A stretch of 64,000 nt of DNA. Source: Azospirillum oleiclasticum (GTDB lineage Bacteria > Pseudomonadota > Alphaproteobacteria > Azospirillales > Azospirillaceae). The stretch's first letter is position 1, and each line of letters starts with the position of its first letter. The position numbers and the translations under genes were made by a program. The notes beneath the pieces are model-generated. The model had not been told where the DNA came from. It made no database searches and worked only from the letters and a program-made list of their open reading frames with translations. This document shows positions 8,314 to 16,020 of this stretch, in pieces. The stretch spans positions 62,001 through 126,000 of the forward strand of contig NZ_JABFFR010000005.1 in assembly GCF_013423485.1 (NCBI RefSeq), given 5' to 3'.

Positions 8314-9933
8314 TCAGGCCTCCACAGCCCGGCCACGCAGCGCGAACAGGCCGCGCGGACGCCGCTGGATGAACAGGATAATGAAGATCAGCACCAGGAT
8401 CTTGCCGAGCACGGCACCCGCGTACGGCTCCAGGAACTTGTTGATGGTGCCGAGCGTCAACGCACCCACCAGCGTGCCCCACAGGTTCCCCACCCCGCCG
8501 AACACCACCACCATGAAGCTGTCGATGATGTAGCCCTGTCCCAGGTTCGGGCTGACGTTGTCGATCTGGCTCAGCGCCACCCCGGCCAGCCCGGCGATGC
8601 CGGAGCCGAGCCCGAAGGTCAGGGCGTCCACCTGCGGGGTGCGGATGCCCATGGCCGACGCCATGCGGCGGTTCTGCGTCACGGCGCGGATCTGCAGACC
8701 GAAGGAGGTGCGTCGCAAGGCGACCAGAAGGGCGGCGAACACCGCGAAGGCGAACACCACGATCCACAGCCGCCCGTAGGTGATGGTCAACCCGCCCAAC
8801 TCGAAGGCACCGGACATCCAGGACGGCGCGCCAACCTCCCGGTTCGACGGCCCGAACAGCGAGCGCACGGCCTGCTGCAGCATGAGCGACAGGCCCCAGG
8901 TCGCCAGCAGTGTTTCGAGGGGGCGTCCGTACAGCCAGCGGATGATGCCGCGCTCGATGATGATGCCGATGCCGCCGGCCACCACGAAGGCCACCGGCAG
9001 CGCCACCAGGATGGACAGGTCGAACAGACCCGGCGCGTAGGCGCGGAACATCTCCTGCACCATGAAGGTCGAGTAGGCGCCGATCATCACCATCTCGCCA
9101 TGCGCCATGTTGATGACGCCCATTACGCCGAAGGTGACGGCCAGCCCGATGGCGGCCAGGAGCAGGACCGAGCCCAGCGACAGCCCGTACCACAGGTTCT
9201 GCGCGGCGGCCCACAGCGCCAGCCGGTGCTCGATGGCCCCGATCGCCTCGCGCGCCGCGGCCTTCACCGCATCCGGAGCGGTCGCATTGACGACCGTGTT
9301 CAAAAGCCCCAAACCGTCGCGGTCGCCGCGCGCGGCGATGATCTCGATGGCGGCCAGCTTCTCGGCTTCCGGCGCATCGGTGTTCAGCACGGCGGCGGCG
9401 CGCGCGCGCTGCATGGCGGTGCGGATGCCGGCATCCGTCTCCTTGGCGATGGCGCGGTCCAGGATCTCGATGCCCGCCGGGTCGCGGCTCTTGAACACCG
9501 CCTCAGCGGCAGAACGACGGACGGCCGGATCCGGGCTCATCAGCGTCAGCGCGCCAAGCGCCGCTCCAAGGCTACGCCGCAGCGCGTTGTTGATGCGGAT
9601 GCGCTCGACCGCGCTGCGCTCGGCCGGCCCCAGGGCGGCGCCGGTCAGCGGGTCGAACAGGTCCCAGCCGCTGCCGGCGCGCTTGGCGACAACGACGGCG
9701 CCGTCGGACTTGCGCAGGTTCAGATCGCCGGCCTGCAGCGCCTCCAGCACCGGGGCGACCGCCGGGTCGCCGGTCTCGGCCAGCTTGGCGATGGCCTTGT
9801 CAAGTTCGTCATAATTGCTCACCCCAAGCCCGCGCACCAGCGCCGGCAGGTCGGCCGCATAGGCGGCGAGCGGCGGCAGCGCGGCGATGAGGAGGGCGGC
9901 CGCGATCAGCAGCCGTCGGATCGTGCAGCGCAT
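8314..9933 (-). CDS. urtB: urea ABC transporter permease subunit UrtB with periplasmic N-terminal domain
   Basis: The 539-residue protein starts with a signal peptide (about residues 1-26, ending AAYAAD). An alanine-rich repeat domain of about 200 residues with HEAT-like helices follows, then a LivH-type permease of eight or so membrane segments (NLWYGLSLGSVLLLAAIGLA onward). The long N-terminal periplasmic extension is typical of UrtB and separates it from LivH. ATG at 9933. It lies 107 bp after urtA, and this gap holds a perfect 17-bp hairpin. Confidence 0.92.
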   Translation of the reverse strand: MRCTIRRLLIAAALLIAALPPLAAYAADLPALVRGLGVSNYDELDKAIAKLAETGDPAVAPVLEALQAGDLNLRKSDGAVVVAKRAGSGWDLFDPLTGAALGPAERSAVERIRINNALRRSLGAALGALTLMSPDPAVRRSAAEAVFKSRDPAGIEILDRAIAKETDAGIRTAMQRARAAAVLNTDAPEAEKLAAIEIIAARGDRDGLGLLNTVVNATAPDAVKAAAREAIGAIEHRLALWAAAQNLWYGLSLGSVLLLAAIGLAVTFGVMGVINMAHGEMVMIGAYSTFMVQEMFRAYAPGLFDLSILVALPVAFVVAGGIGIIIERGIIRWLYGRPLETLLATWGLSLMLQQAVRSLFGPSNREVGAPSWMSGAFELGGLTITYGRLWIVVFAFAVFAALLVALRRTSFGLQIRAVTQNRRMASAMGIRTPQVDALTFGLGSGIAGLAGVALSQIDNVSPNLGQGYIIDSFMVVVFGGVGNLWGTLVGALTLGTINKFLEPYAGAVLGKILVLIFIILFIQRRPRGLFALRGRAVEA

Positions 9934-9972
9934 GGGGGCCTCTGTCCTACCCTGAGTTCCTGAGTTGGGCCC

Positions 9973-10014
9973 CCACTCCGACCCTCCCCCGCGAAGTGGG
10001 GAGGGTCGGAGTGG
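9973..10014 (-). promoter_or_regulatory. perfect 17-bp hairpin between urtA and urtB
   Basis: Left arm 9973-9989 and right arm 9998-10014 are exact reverse complements (arm CCACTCCGACCCTCCCC) around an 8-base loop. There is no T-run on the transcribed strand, so it is not a classic terminator. It more likely stabilises the urtA messenger or attenuates read-through to urtBCDE. Function is inferred from its position only. Confidence 0.75.
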
Positions 10015-10040
10015 AAGCCCGGTGCGAGGACCTCGCTACC

Positions 10041-11333
10041 TCACGTCCCCTTGCCGCCGCACTTGCCGGTCTTCACGTTGAAGTTGCCACAGGACATCGG
10101 CGCCCGCCAATCGGAGATCAGGTCCTTGCTGTCCGGCAGGTAGTCGGACCATTCGTCACCGACCACCAGGCCCGGCGTCTTGGAGACGATGTCAAACTGG
10201 CCATTGTCCTGCACCTCGCCGATCAGCACAGGCTTGGTGATGTGGTGGTTCGGCATCATCGCCGAGTAGCCGCCGGACAGGTTCGGCACGGACACGCCGA
10301 TGATGCTGTCGATCACCGCGTCGGGGGCCGTGGTGCCGGCCTTCTCGACCGCCTTGACCCACATGTTGAAGCCGATCACGTGGGCTTCCATCGGGTCGTT
10401 GGTCACGCGCTTCGGGTTCTTGGTGAATGCCTGCCACTTCTTGATGAAATCCTCGTTCTCCGGCGTACTCACGGACTGGAAGTAGTTCCAAGCTGCCAGA
10501 TGCCCGATCAGCGGCTTGGTATCGATGCCGGCCAGCTCCTCCTCGCCGACCGAGAAGGCCACCACCGGGATATCGGTCGCCTTGATGCCCTGGTTGCCCA
10601 GTTCCTTGTAGAACGGCACGTTAGCGTCGCCGTTGATCGTCGACACTACCGCTGTCTTCTTGCCGGCCGAACCGAACTTCTTGATGTCGGCGACGATCGA
10701 CTGCCAGTCGGCATGCCCGAACGGGGTGTAGTTGATCAGGATGTCCTCGGACTTGACGCCCTTGGATTTCAGGTAGGCTTCCAGTATCTTGTTGGTCGTG
10801 CGCGGGTAGACGTAGTCGGTGCCGGCCAGCACCCAGCGCTGCACCTTCTCCTTCTCGGCGAGGTAGTCCACCGCCGGGATGGCCTGCTGGTTCGGGGCCG
10901 CACCGGTGTAGAAGACGTTGCGCGAGGACTCTTCGCCCTCGTACTGCACGGGGTAGAACAGCAGGCCGTTCAGCTCCTCGAACACCGGCAGCACCGACTT
11001 GCGGCTCACCGAGGTCCAGCAGCCGAACACCGCCGCGACCTTGTCCTTGGTCAGCAGCTCTCGCGCCTTCTCGGCGAACAGCGGCCAGTTGGAAGCCGGA
11101 TCGACGACGACGGCTTCCAGCTTCTTGCCGAGAACGCCCCCCTTTTTGTTCTGCTCTTCCACGAGCATCAGCATGACGTCCTTCAGGGTCGTCTCGCTGA
11201 TCGCCATCGTGCCAGACAGCGAATGAAGGATGCCCACCTTGATCGTGTCCTGCGCAAGCGCTGGCACGGCCATACCGCTGGCCGCGTAGATCGCGAGGCC
11301 GGCTACGGCCCCCATCGTGTAAGACGCCTTCAT
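10041..11333 (-). CDS. urtA: urea ABC transporter substrate-binding protein UrtA
   Basis: The 430-residue periplasmic binding protein has a signal peptide (MKASYTMGAV to AQD, about residues 1-27). The mature start TIKVGILHSLSGTMAISET is characteristic of the UrtA/FmdD family of amide and urea receptors, as are the stretches VDPASNWPLFAEKARELL and CWTSVSRKSVLPVFEELNGL. ATG at 11333 was chosen because the signal peptide begins there; the upstream in-frame extension (to 11399) has no such logic. It is the first gene of the urt operon and should deliver urea to UrtBC. Confidence 0.93.
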   Translation of the reverse strand: MKASYTMGAVAGLAIYAASGMAVPALAQDTIKVGILHSLSGTMAISETTLKDVMLMLVEEQNKKGGVLGKKLEAVVVDPASNWPLFAEKARELLTKDKVAAVFGCWTSVSRKSVLPVFEELNGLLFYPVQYEGEESSRNVFYTGAAPNQQAIPAVDYLAEKEKVQRWVLAGTDYVYPRTTNKILEAYLKSKGVKSEDILINYTPFGHADWQSIVADIKKFGSAGKKTAVVSTINGDANVPFYKELGNQGIKATDIPVVAFSVGEEELAGIDTKPLIGHLAAWNYFQSVSTPENEDFIKKWQAFTKNPKRVTNDPMEAHVIGFNMWVKAVEKAGTTAPDAVIDSIIGVSVPNLSGGYSAMMPNHHITKPVLIGEVQDNGQFDIVSKTPGLVVGDEWSDYLPDSKDLISDWRAPMSCGNFNVKTGKCGGKGT

Positions 11334-11671
11334 CTCCAAGTCCTTCCTCTCTCGGTGGTCCCGCCGTGACTTGCCTGTCCCTCGCACAAGTGCCCACACC
11401 CCCGGACCTTGGATGATCCGGGTTCCTTTGCGGATGATGGCGCGAAGACCGTGCGTGGCGGTCCGGCCGCCTTAGGGGAGTGTCGCACTCCCCGACCACG
11501 ACCGAAGCCTTATGACGTGACTCTAGCTCGGCCCATTCAACCCGTCTCTACGTCAAACATGCCCCCCTGGCCTACGTCATTTACCCCATGCCCTTGACCG
11601 CCGAGCTCTTGGTCCAGTCGGGCAAGGCGGGTACACTGCCGGATGGGGCATCCACGGCCGCATAGCTTGCC
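11334..11671. promoter_or_regulatory. divergent intergenic region: urtA promoter side and promoter of the peptidase module
   Basis: This 338-bp stretch has no supportable gene. It must carry the urt operon promoter on the minus strand and one for the plus-strand module. A perfect 8-bp hairpin (arms 11475-11482 and 11486-11493, GGGGAGTG and its complement) lies about 145 bp upstream of urtA. I looked for a clear sigma-54 -24/-12 element (expected if NtrC controls urt) and did not find a convincing one. Confidence 0.5.
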
Positions 11672-12064
11672 ATGATCAGGGTCACTTTCGAACAGTTCGA
11701 CCGGATGAAGGGTAATGCGGAGCGGAGCTATGTGGACCGCGTCGTCCGCGCGATCTCCACTCGGTTTCGCGAGCACGCCGGGAAACTTGGCTCCGCCGGC
11801 ACGCGTACTGCCGTAGAAACCGCGATCGCCAAGGGCCGCGGCTATGGCTTTGTCAGCGAATACGACCTGTTCCTCTTCACCTGCCTGAGCTTCGCCTTCG
11901 GTCCAGGCTTCGACGAGGACTCCACGCTTCCCTGGGCCGGTGCCACGTTGCACAGCCGCATCCTGGGTGATCCGCCATCCAGGCTGAGGCGGGTCTATGC
12001 GCTGGCGCTGGCTGCCACGTCGCAATCCGGGCGCCCGTGGGTGCCGCTACCGCCGCAACGGTAG
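11672..12064 (+). CDS. hypothetical protein, first gene of the peptidase module
   Basis: A 130-residue protein with no recognised family. It has no signal peptide; there is a short hydrophobic stretch (DLFLFTCLSFAFGPGF) in the second half. The start ATG at 11672 comes 9 bp after a stop codon and the ribosome site is weak. Its stop is 11 bp before the start of the putative cysteine peptidase gene, so the two are probably co-transcribed. A role as accessory or adaptor protein for the next gene is possible but only by position. Confidence 0.6.
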   Translation: MIRVTFEQFDRMKGNAERSYVDRVVRAISTRFREHAGKLGSAGTRTAVETAIAKGRGYGFVSEYDLFLFTCLSFAFGPGFDEDSTLPWAGATLHSRILGDPPSRLRRVYALALAATSQSGRPWVPLPPQR

Positions 12065-12075
12065 GAGGACCGGCG

Positions 12076-13107
12076 ATGCTTCCGCTGCTGATTCTCGGCA
12101 TCGCGCTTGTGGCGGTTGCCGCTGCAGCGCTCTATTCGGCAATGAGCGCGGCGGGGGATGACGCGGAAAAAAGTTTCGACCCCTGCCATCCAGCCGGCGC
12201 GCCGGTGCAGGAATGCCCCTTTGCGGCGGCGAAGAAGTATCCGAAAATTCTGAACCAAGCGGCGGCCGAGCGCGCCCGGCGCAAGTACGACGGCCTCACC
12301 CCCGAGGACCGGAAGACGCTCGACGACGCACTCGCGACAGCCAAGTCGGACGAGGAGCGCGCCTACATCTGGAAGGCCTTCGCAGCCTGCCACACTCCCG
12401 CCGAGTGCGCCGCCTTCGGCAAGAAGATCCAGGGCAAGTCCCCGCAATGGATGCGGGATAACCTGAGCCTGACGGGCAGCAGCACCGGCACCGGCGTACA
12501 GCAACAATGGCACCACTCGTGCAATGCCACCACCGTGCAGGCCGTGCGCGGTCAGATGGATCCGGTCTATGCCCTCCAGGTGCACGAGGAGAATCCGAAC
12601 TTCGGCAAGGTCGACGACATCGACGCCACCAAGGAAAACCCCACACTCGCGCAGCAGCAGAAGGACATGCTGACGAGTGAGTATTCCGGTCCCACCGCCG
12701 GCAAACACACGGGCGTGGCCGTCGGTCGCGGCCAAGCCGGCGGCGGCGGTCGCTGGGCCGACGACCTGCTGAACAACCAGTCCGGCACCACAGGCGTGCA
12801 GTACAGCACGACCAAGAACCCCGCCAATCCGGTGACCCTCATCGACGACGGGCTGAAGACCGGCGCCCCAGTGCCGATCGTGATCGGCAACGGGCCGGGG
12901 CAGTACACCCATTACGTCGTCGTCACCGGCTCCGACCCCGGCCCGCCCAATACCTACACCATCCACGATCCCTGGTCCGGCAAGACTGTTCAGCGCAGCG
13001 AGTCCGACCTAAAGAACGGCACGATCAATCTCGCCGGGTCCAATCAGGTGACCGCCGTCGAGGTGCCCAAATCCGTACCAACCGATCCCATGAAACCACC
13101 CTGCTGA
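12076..13107 (+). CDS. putative membrane-anchored papain/C39-like cysteine peptidase (effector candidate)
   Basis: The 343-residue protein starts with one membrane segment (residues 2-20). A cysteine-containing linker (C37, C47) and a helical charged region (about 50-130) follow, then a domain with papain-fold signatures. These are a Gln-Gln-Trp stretch (Q142-W145) before Cys149 in HSCNATT, His279 in YTHYVVVTG and Asp298 in YTIHDPW. The order Q, C, H, D and the HYVVVTG/IHDP wording fit C39-like peptidases. ATG 12076 follows TAGGAGG with good spacing; a start at 12037 overlaps the previous gene. It may be a secreted or contact-delivered toxin, or a processing protease. No secretion-system gene is in the window. 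Confidence 0.6.
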   Translation: MLPLLILGIALVAVAAAALYSAMSAAGDDAEKSFDPCHPAGAPVQECPFAAAKKYPKILNQAAAERARRKYDGLTPEDRKTLDDALATAKSDEERAYIWKAFAACHTPAECAAFGKKIQGKSPQWMRDNLSLTGSSTGTGVQQQWHHSCNATTVQAVRGQMDPVYALQVHEENPNFGKVDDIDATKENPTLAQQQKDMLTSEYSGPTAGKHTGVAVGRGQAGGGGRWADDLLNNQSGTTGVQYSTTKNPANPVTLIDDGLKTGAPVPIVIGNGPGQYTHYVVVTGSDPGPPNTYTIHDPWSGKTVQRSESDLKNGTINLAGSNQVTAVEVPKSVPTDPMKPPC

Positions 13108-13114
13108 GACGCGC

Positions 13115-13558
13115 ATGAGCCCGGATTCCATCCCATCCACCCGCGACGCGCTGCGCAAGGCGGTGCCGGCGCTTTACTTGGCCCGCGGATGGCGCGACCA
13201 CGCCGGCCATGCATTCCTGGAGATCCACGGCTGGTGGGCGACGGCAGCGGCCGAACAGTTGCTTGCCTCCCGCGTTGCCGTGCAGGAGGTGCAGACCACG
13301 CTGGAAGCCTTCCAGCAGATCCTGCCCTACTACGGAGACCGCGCCGCAGCCGAACTTCCCGCGGTGGCGTCAGAGGCATTGGATCTCGTTCAGAATCTGC
13401 TGGGCCAACCGAACAACCCCGGCTTCGTCGCGTGGTTGGAGCCATGCGTGCTGTCCGTCCGCGATGCCGCTGATCTTGCCGCCTTCCTTGCGCATTTCCG
13501 GGCTGTGTCGCTCCAGTACGCCGCCGTCGCGCGATCGGCGCCGCCTGAACGCGGATGA
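13115..13558 (+). CDS. hypothetical protein downstream of the peptidase candidate
   Basis: A 147-residue, mostly helical protein with no signal peptide or membrane segment and no recognised family. It starts 7 bp after the peptidase gene, and its TGA overlaps the next ATG (ATGA), so it is in the same operon. Its size, cytosolic nature and place directly after a toxin-like peptidase would suit an immunity or chaperone protein. That is inference from gene order, without sequence support. Confidence 0.6.
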   Translation: MSPDSIPSTRDALRKAVPALYLARGWRDHAGHAFLEIHGWWATAAAEQLLASRVAVQEVQTTLEAFQQILPYYGDRAAAELPAVASEALDLVQNLLGQPNNPGFVAWLEPCVLSVRDAADLAAFLAHFRAVSLQYAAVARSAPPERG

Positions 13559-14316
13559 CGCGGCGCCTTTTCCTGGCCATGTTGTTGACTGGCATTGGTC
13601 TCGCCAACGCGACGTCGGCTTGCCAGCCGGGAGGAGGGACCATGGATGCTGACGAATTGATCCGCAAGACGCGGATATCGCTTGAGGTCGGACGCACGAC
13701 CATGGCGCCGGATGACTTCACCCCTGCGCGCTTGGCCGACGCCGTAGCGCGTTTCGATGCGTCCGTCCGCCTGTCGGGCTTGGATCCGGATCTCGACGCC
13801 GAACAGTTGGACCTCGACAAGGTCGCCGCCTTCGTCGACGGCCTGCCCTGCCTGCCTGGCTCCATGTTGGCGCTATTGAGCGGGAGGACGCTGCGTCTTA
13901 ACCTGCCGGGATTGGAGTTGCACACCAGCAGTGCCGTTACCGTGGAGACACTGCGCGCCGGCTACGGACTGGAGCCTGACCCCACCGCGGCGAACCCACA
14001 CCTCGCCCCGGTCCGGCTCGCTGCAGCGCCATCAGCCAGCTTGGCCCGTTCCCGTATCGCCCGCTCAGCCAAAGCTGTGGACGAGCGCGACGCGCTGCTG
14101 AGACCGCTGACCGGTCAATCCGAGACTCCGGAGACACTGCGGGAGGCGGCCCGGCTCCGACAGGAGCGACGCTCCGCCGCCATGGTGTGGGCGTCTCTCG
14201 CTGATCGTCTTCTCCGCCATGATGCCAACGACCGCTGGGCGGCCGCCGAAGCCGCCGCGGCGCGACGTGCGCTGGCGTCAGAATCCGTTGGGCCAGCGGG
14301 CGGCGGCATGCCGTAG
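13555..14316 (+). CDS. hypothetical exported protein, possible lipoprotein
   Basis: The 253-residue protein begins with a signal peptide (MTRRLFLAMLLTGIGLANAT) followed by SAC. The cysteine at 23 could be a lipidation site, although the -3 position is Thr rather than the usual Leu, so ordinary secretion is also possible. The remainder is alanine- and arginine-rich and probably helical, with no known domain. It overlaps the previous gene by four bases and ends the module. Being exported while the preceding gene product is cytosolic suggests the module acts on both sides of the inner membrane. Confidence 0.6.
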   Translation: MTRRLFLAMLLTGIGLANATSACQPGGGTMDADELIRKTRISLEVGRTTMAPDDFTPARLADAVARFDASVRLSGLDPDLDAEQLDLDKVAAFVDGLPCLPGSMLALLSGRTLRLNLPGLELHTSSAVTVETLRAGYGLEPDPTAANPHLAPVRLAAAPSASLARSRIARSAKAVDERDALLRPLTGQSETPETLREAARLRQERRSAAMVWASLADRLLRHDANDRWAAAEAAAARRALASESVGPAGGGMP

Positions 14317-14334
14317 CAGGCCGCGCGCCAGTGA

Positions 14335-15375
14335 TCACCCCCGTATGGCATTCCAGGCCGGGATGGCGAGGCGGTGAACCAGCGGGATCAGGACCGCCCC
14401 GACAGCCAGTCCGACCAGACCTGACAGGGCTGCCGACACCAGCCATTCCAACGCTCCGCCGACGGCAGGGGCTGCGCGCCCCGCCGCCGCGCCGGCGTCG
14501 TGAATGGCGTGGCCGAGGGTAGTGAATCCGAAGACCTCCAATCCGTGGACGATGATGCCGCCGCCGACCCACAGCATGGCCGCGGTGCCCACCACGGACA
14601 GTGCCTTCAGGAAGAGCGGCATTCCCTTCACCAGCCCGCGGCCGACGATCCGGGTCACCGGGCGCAGGGCGCGGTCGGCGGCGCCGGGCTCCCCGGACCC
14701 GACGCGACGCAGCCCCAGAAAGGTTGCGGCCGGCCGCTCATTGCCCGCCAGCGACAGGCCAGCGTCGTCCGCCTTCACCACCAGCGCCACCGTTCCGTAG
14801 ACGGCCAGCGTGATCCCGATGCCAACCACGGCCAAGATCAGCGCCTGCATCCAGAAGGAGGAAGTCTCGGCGGCGACGGAGGACAGGGTGATCGCCATGA
14901 TTTCCGCCGACAGGATCAGGTCGGTGTTGATGGCACCCCGCACCTTCTCGTCCTCCAGCACTTTCGGATCGGTCACGGCTCCGGGCGAGGTCCCGCCAGG
15001 GCCGTGATGCTCGGCGTGCGGCCAGAGCGCCTCGACCGCCTTCTCCGCCCCCTCGTAACAGAGATAGGCGCCGCCCAGCATCAGCAATGGCGTGATCGCC
15101 CAGGGCGCCACCAGGGTGAGCAGAAGAGCCGCCGGCAGCAGATACAGCAGTTTGTTCCTCAACGAGCCGATGGTGATCCTGGCAACGATCGGCAGTTCGC
15201 GCGACGCCGCGAACCCGACCACGTAGCGCGGCGTGACCGCCGCGTCGTCCACCACCACTCCAGCGGCCTTGAGCCCCGCCCGCGACGCCTGCGCCGCCAC
15301 GTCGTCCACCGACGCGGCGGCCACCTTGGCGATGCCGACCACGTCATCGATCAGTGCGATCAGTCCGCTGCTCAC
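14335..15375 (-). CDS. DUF808 (YedI-type) inner membrane protein
   Basis: A 346-residue membrane protein of the DUF808/YedI family, recognised by the opening SSGLIALIDDVVGIAKVAA with VDDVAAQ, the TPRYVVGFAASRELPI stretch and a central LSAEIMAITLSS segment. Several hydrophobic helices follow. The start is GTG at 15375. The molecular function of the family is unknown. It converges with the peptidase module and lies 49 bp downstream of the PACE gene on the same strand. Confidence 0.85.
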   Translation of the reverse strand: MSSGLIALIDDVVGIAKVAAASVDDVAAQASRAGLKAAGVVVDDAAVTPRYVVGFAASRELPIVARITIGSLRNKLLYLLPAALLLTLVAPWAITPLLMLGGAYLCYEGAEKAVEALWPHAEHHGPGGTSPGAVTDPKVLEDEKVRGAINTDLILSAEIMAITLSSVAAETSSFWMQALILAVVGIGITLAVYGTVALVVKADDAGLSLAGNERPAATFLGLRRVGSGEPGAADRALRPVTRIVGRGLVKGMPLFLKALSVVGTAAMLWVGGGIIVHGLEVFGFTTLGHAIHDAGAAAGRAAPAVGGALEWLVSAALSGLVGLAVGAVLIPLVHRLAIPAWNAIRG

Positions 15376-15424
15376 GACGCCCCCTCCGTGCGATGCGCCG
15401 ACACCTTAGCGGTTGCGGTGAACA

Positions 15425-15901
15425 TCACAAGTCGGCCATCGGTCTCGGATCGCGGCCATGTTCGCGGTCAACCGGCCCGGCCCCCCGCGACGGGGGTGCC
15501 GGGAACATCCGATCATAGAACCATGTGAACAGGAAGGCGTAGCCCACATAAAACAAGGCGAAGGACACATCCATGAGGAAAGCTTCAAGCAGGCCGACCC
15601 CCAAATACCACGCGATGAAGGGCATGAGCACAGCCAACAGTCCCAGCTCGAACAGCAGGGCGTGGATAATGCGTGCTCCGATCGACTTGCAGGTGTCGCC
15701 GTTCAGCCGCCTCAGCGCGTGATCGAAGCCGAGGTTGAACAGGTAGTTCCAAACGGTGGCAATAGTCGCACCGCCGACGGCGATAACGCCAATATCGTTC
15801 ATGGGGTGCCCGAATGTCCAGGCCCCGAGCGGCGTGATGAGCAGCAGCCCGACAATCTCGAAGAGAATGGCTTGGCGGATGCGATCCGTGGTGGTGCGCA
15901 T
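15425..15901 (-). CDS. PACE family multidrug efflux protein
   Basis: The 158-residue protein has four membrane helices arranged as two bacterial transmembrane pair (BTP) repeats, matching the AceI-type PACE efflux family (chlorhexidine, acriflavine and similar cationic compounds). RIRQAILFEIVGLL places the conserved proton-coupling glutamate exactly at Glu15, and the second repeat starts RIIHALLFELGLL. It has an extended polar C-terminus (about 25 residues, Pro/Arg-rich) beyond the usual core. Substrates cannot be read from sequence. Confidence 0.88.
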   Translation of the reverse strand: MRTTTDRIRQAILFEIVGLLLITPLGAWTFGHPMNDIGVIAVGGATIATVWNYLFNLGFDHALRRLNGDTCKSIGARIIHALLFELGLLAVLMPFIAWYLGVGLLEAFLMDVSFALFYVGYAFLFTWFYDRMFPAPPSRGAGPVDREHGRDPRPMADL

Positions 15902-16020
15902 GGTCGGATCCGATGCAAATATCGGGCCGTCCCGACGCCGGTGTCCCTATAGAGGGGGAGGTCGTCCTCGCTTGCCCGACCATGTGGGAAGCCGGGCCGG
16001 AACCGCAACCCCCTTCCGGA

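Noticed and set aside
8218..9963. Long plus-strand frame over urtB and urtC
   Set aside because: Antisense shadow; urtB and urtC are recognised by family motifs and coupled starts.
11334..11500. Sigma-54 promoter for the urt operon
   Set aside because: GG and GC elements with correct -24/-12 spacing were not found; the nearest candidate has wrong spacing.
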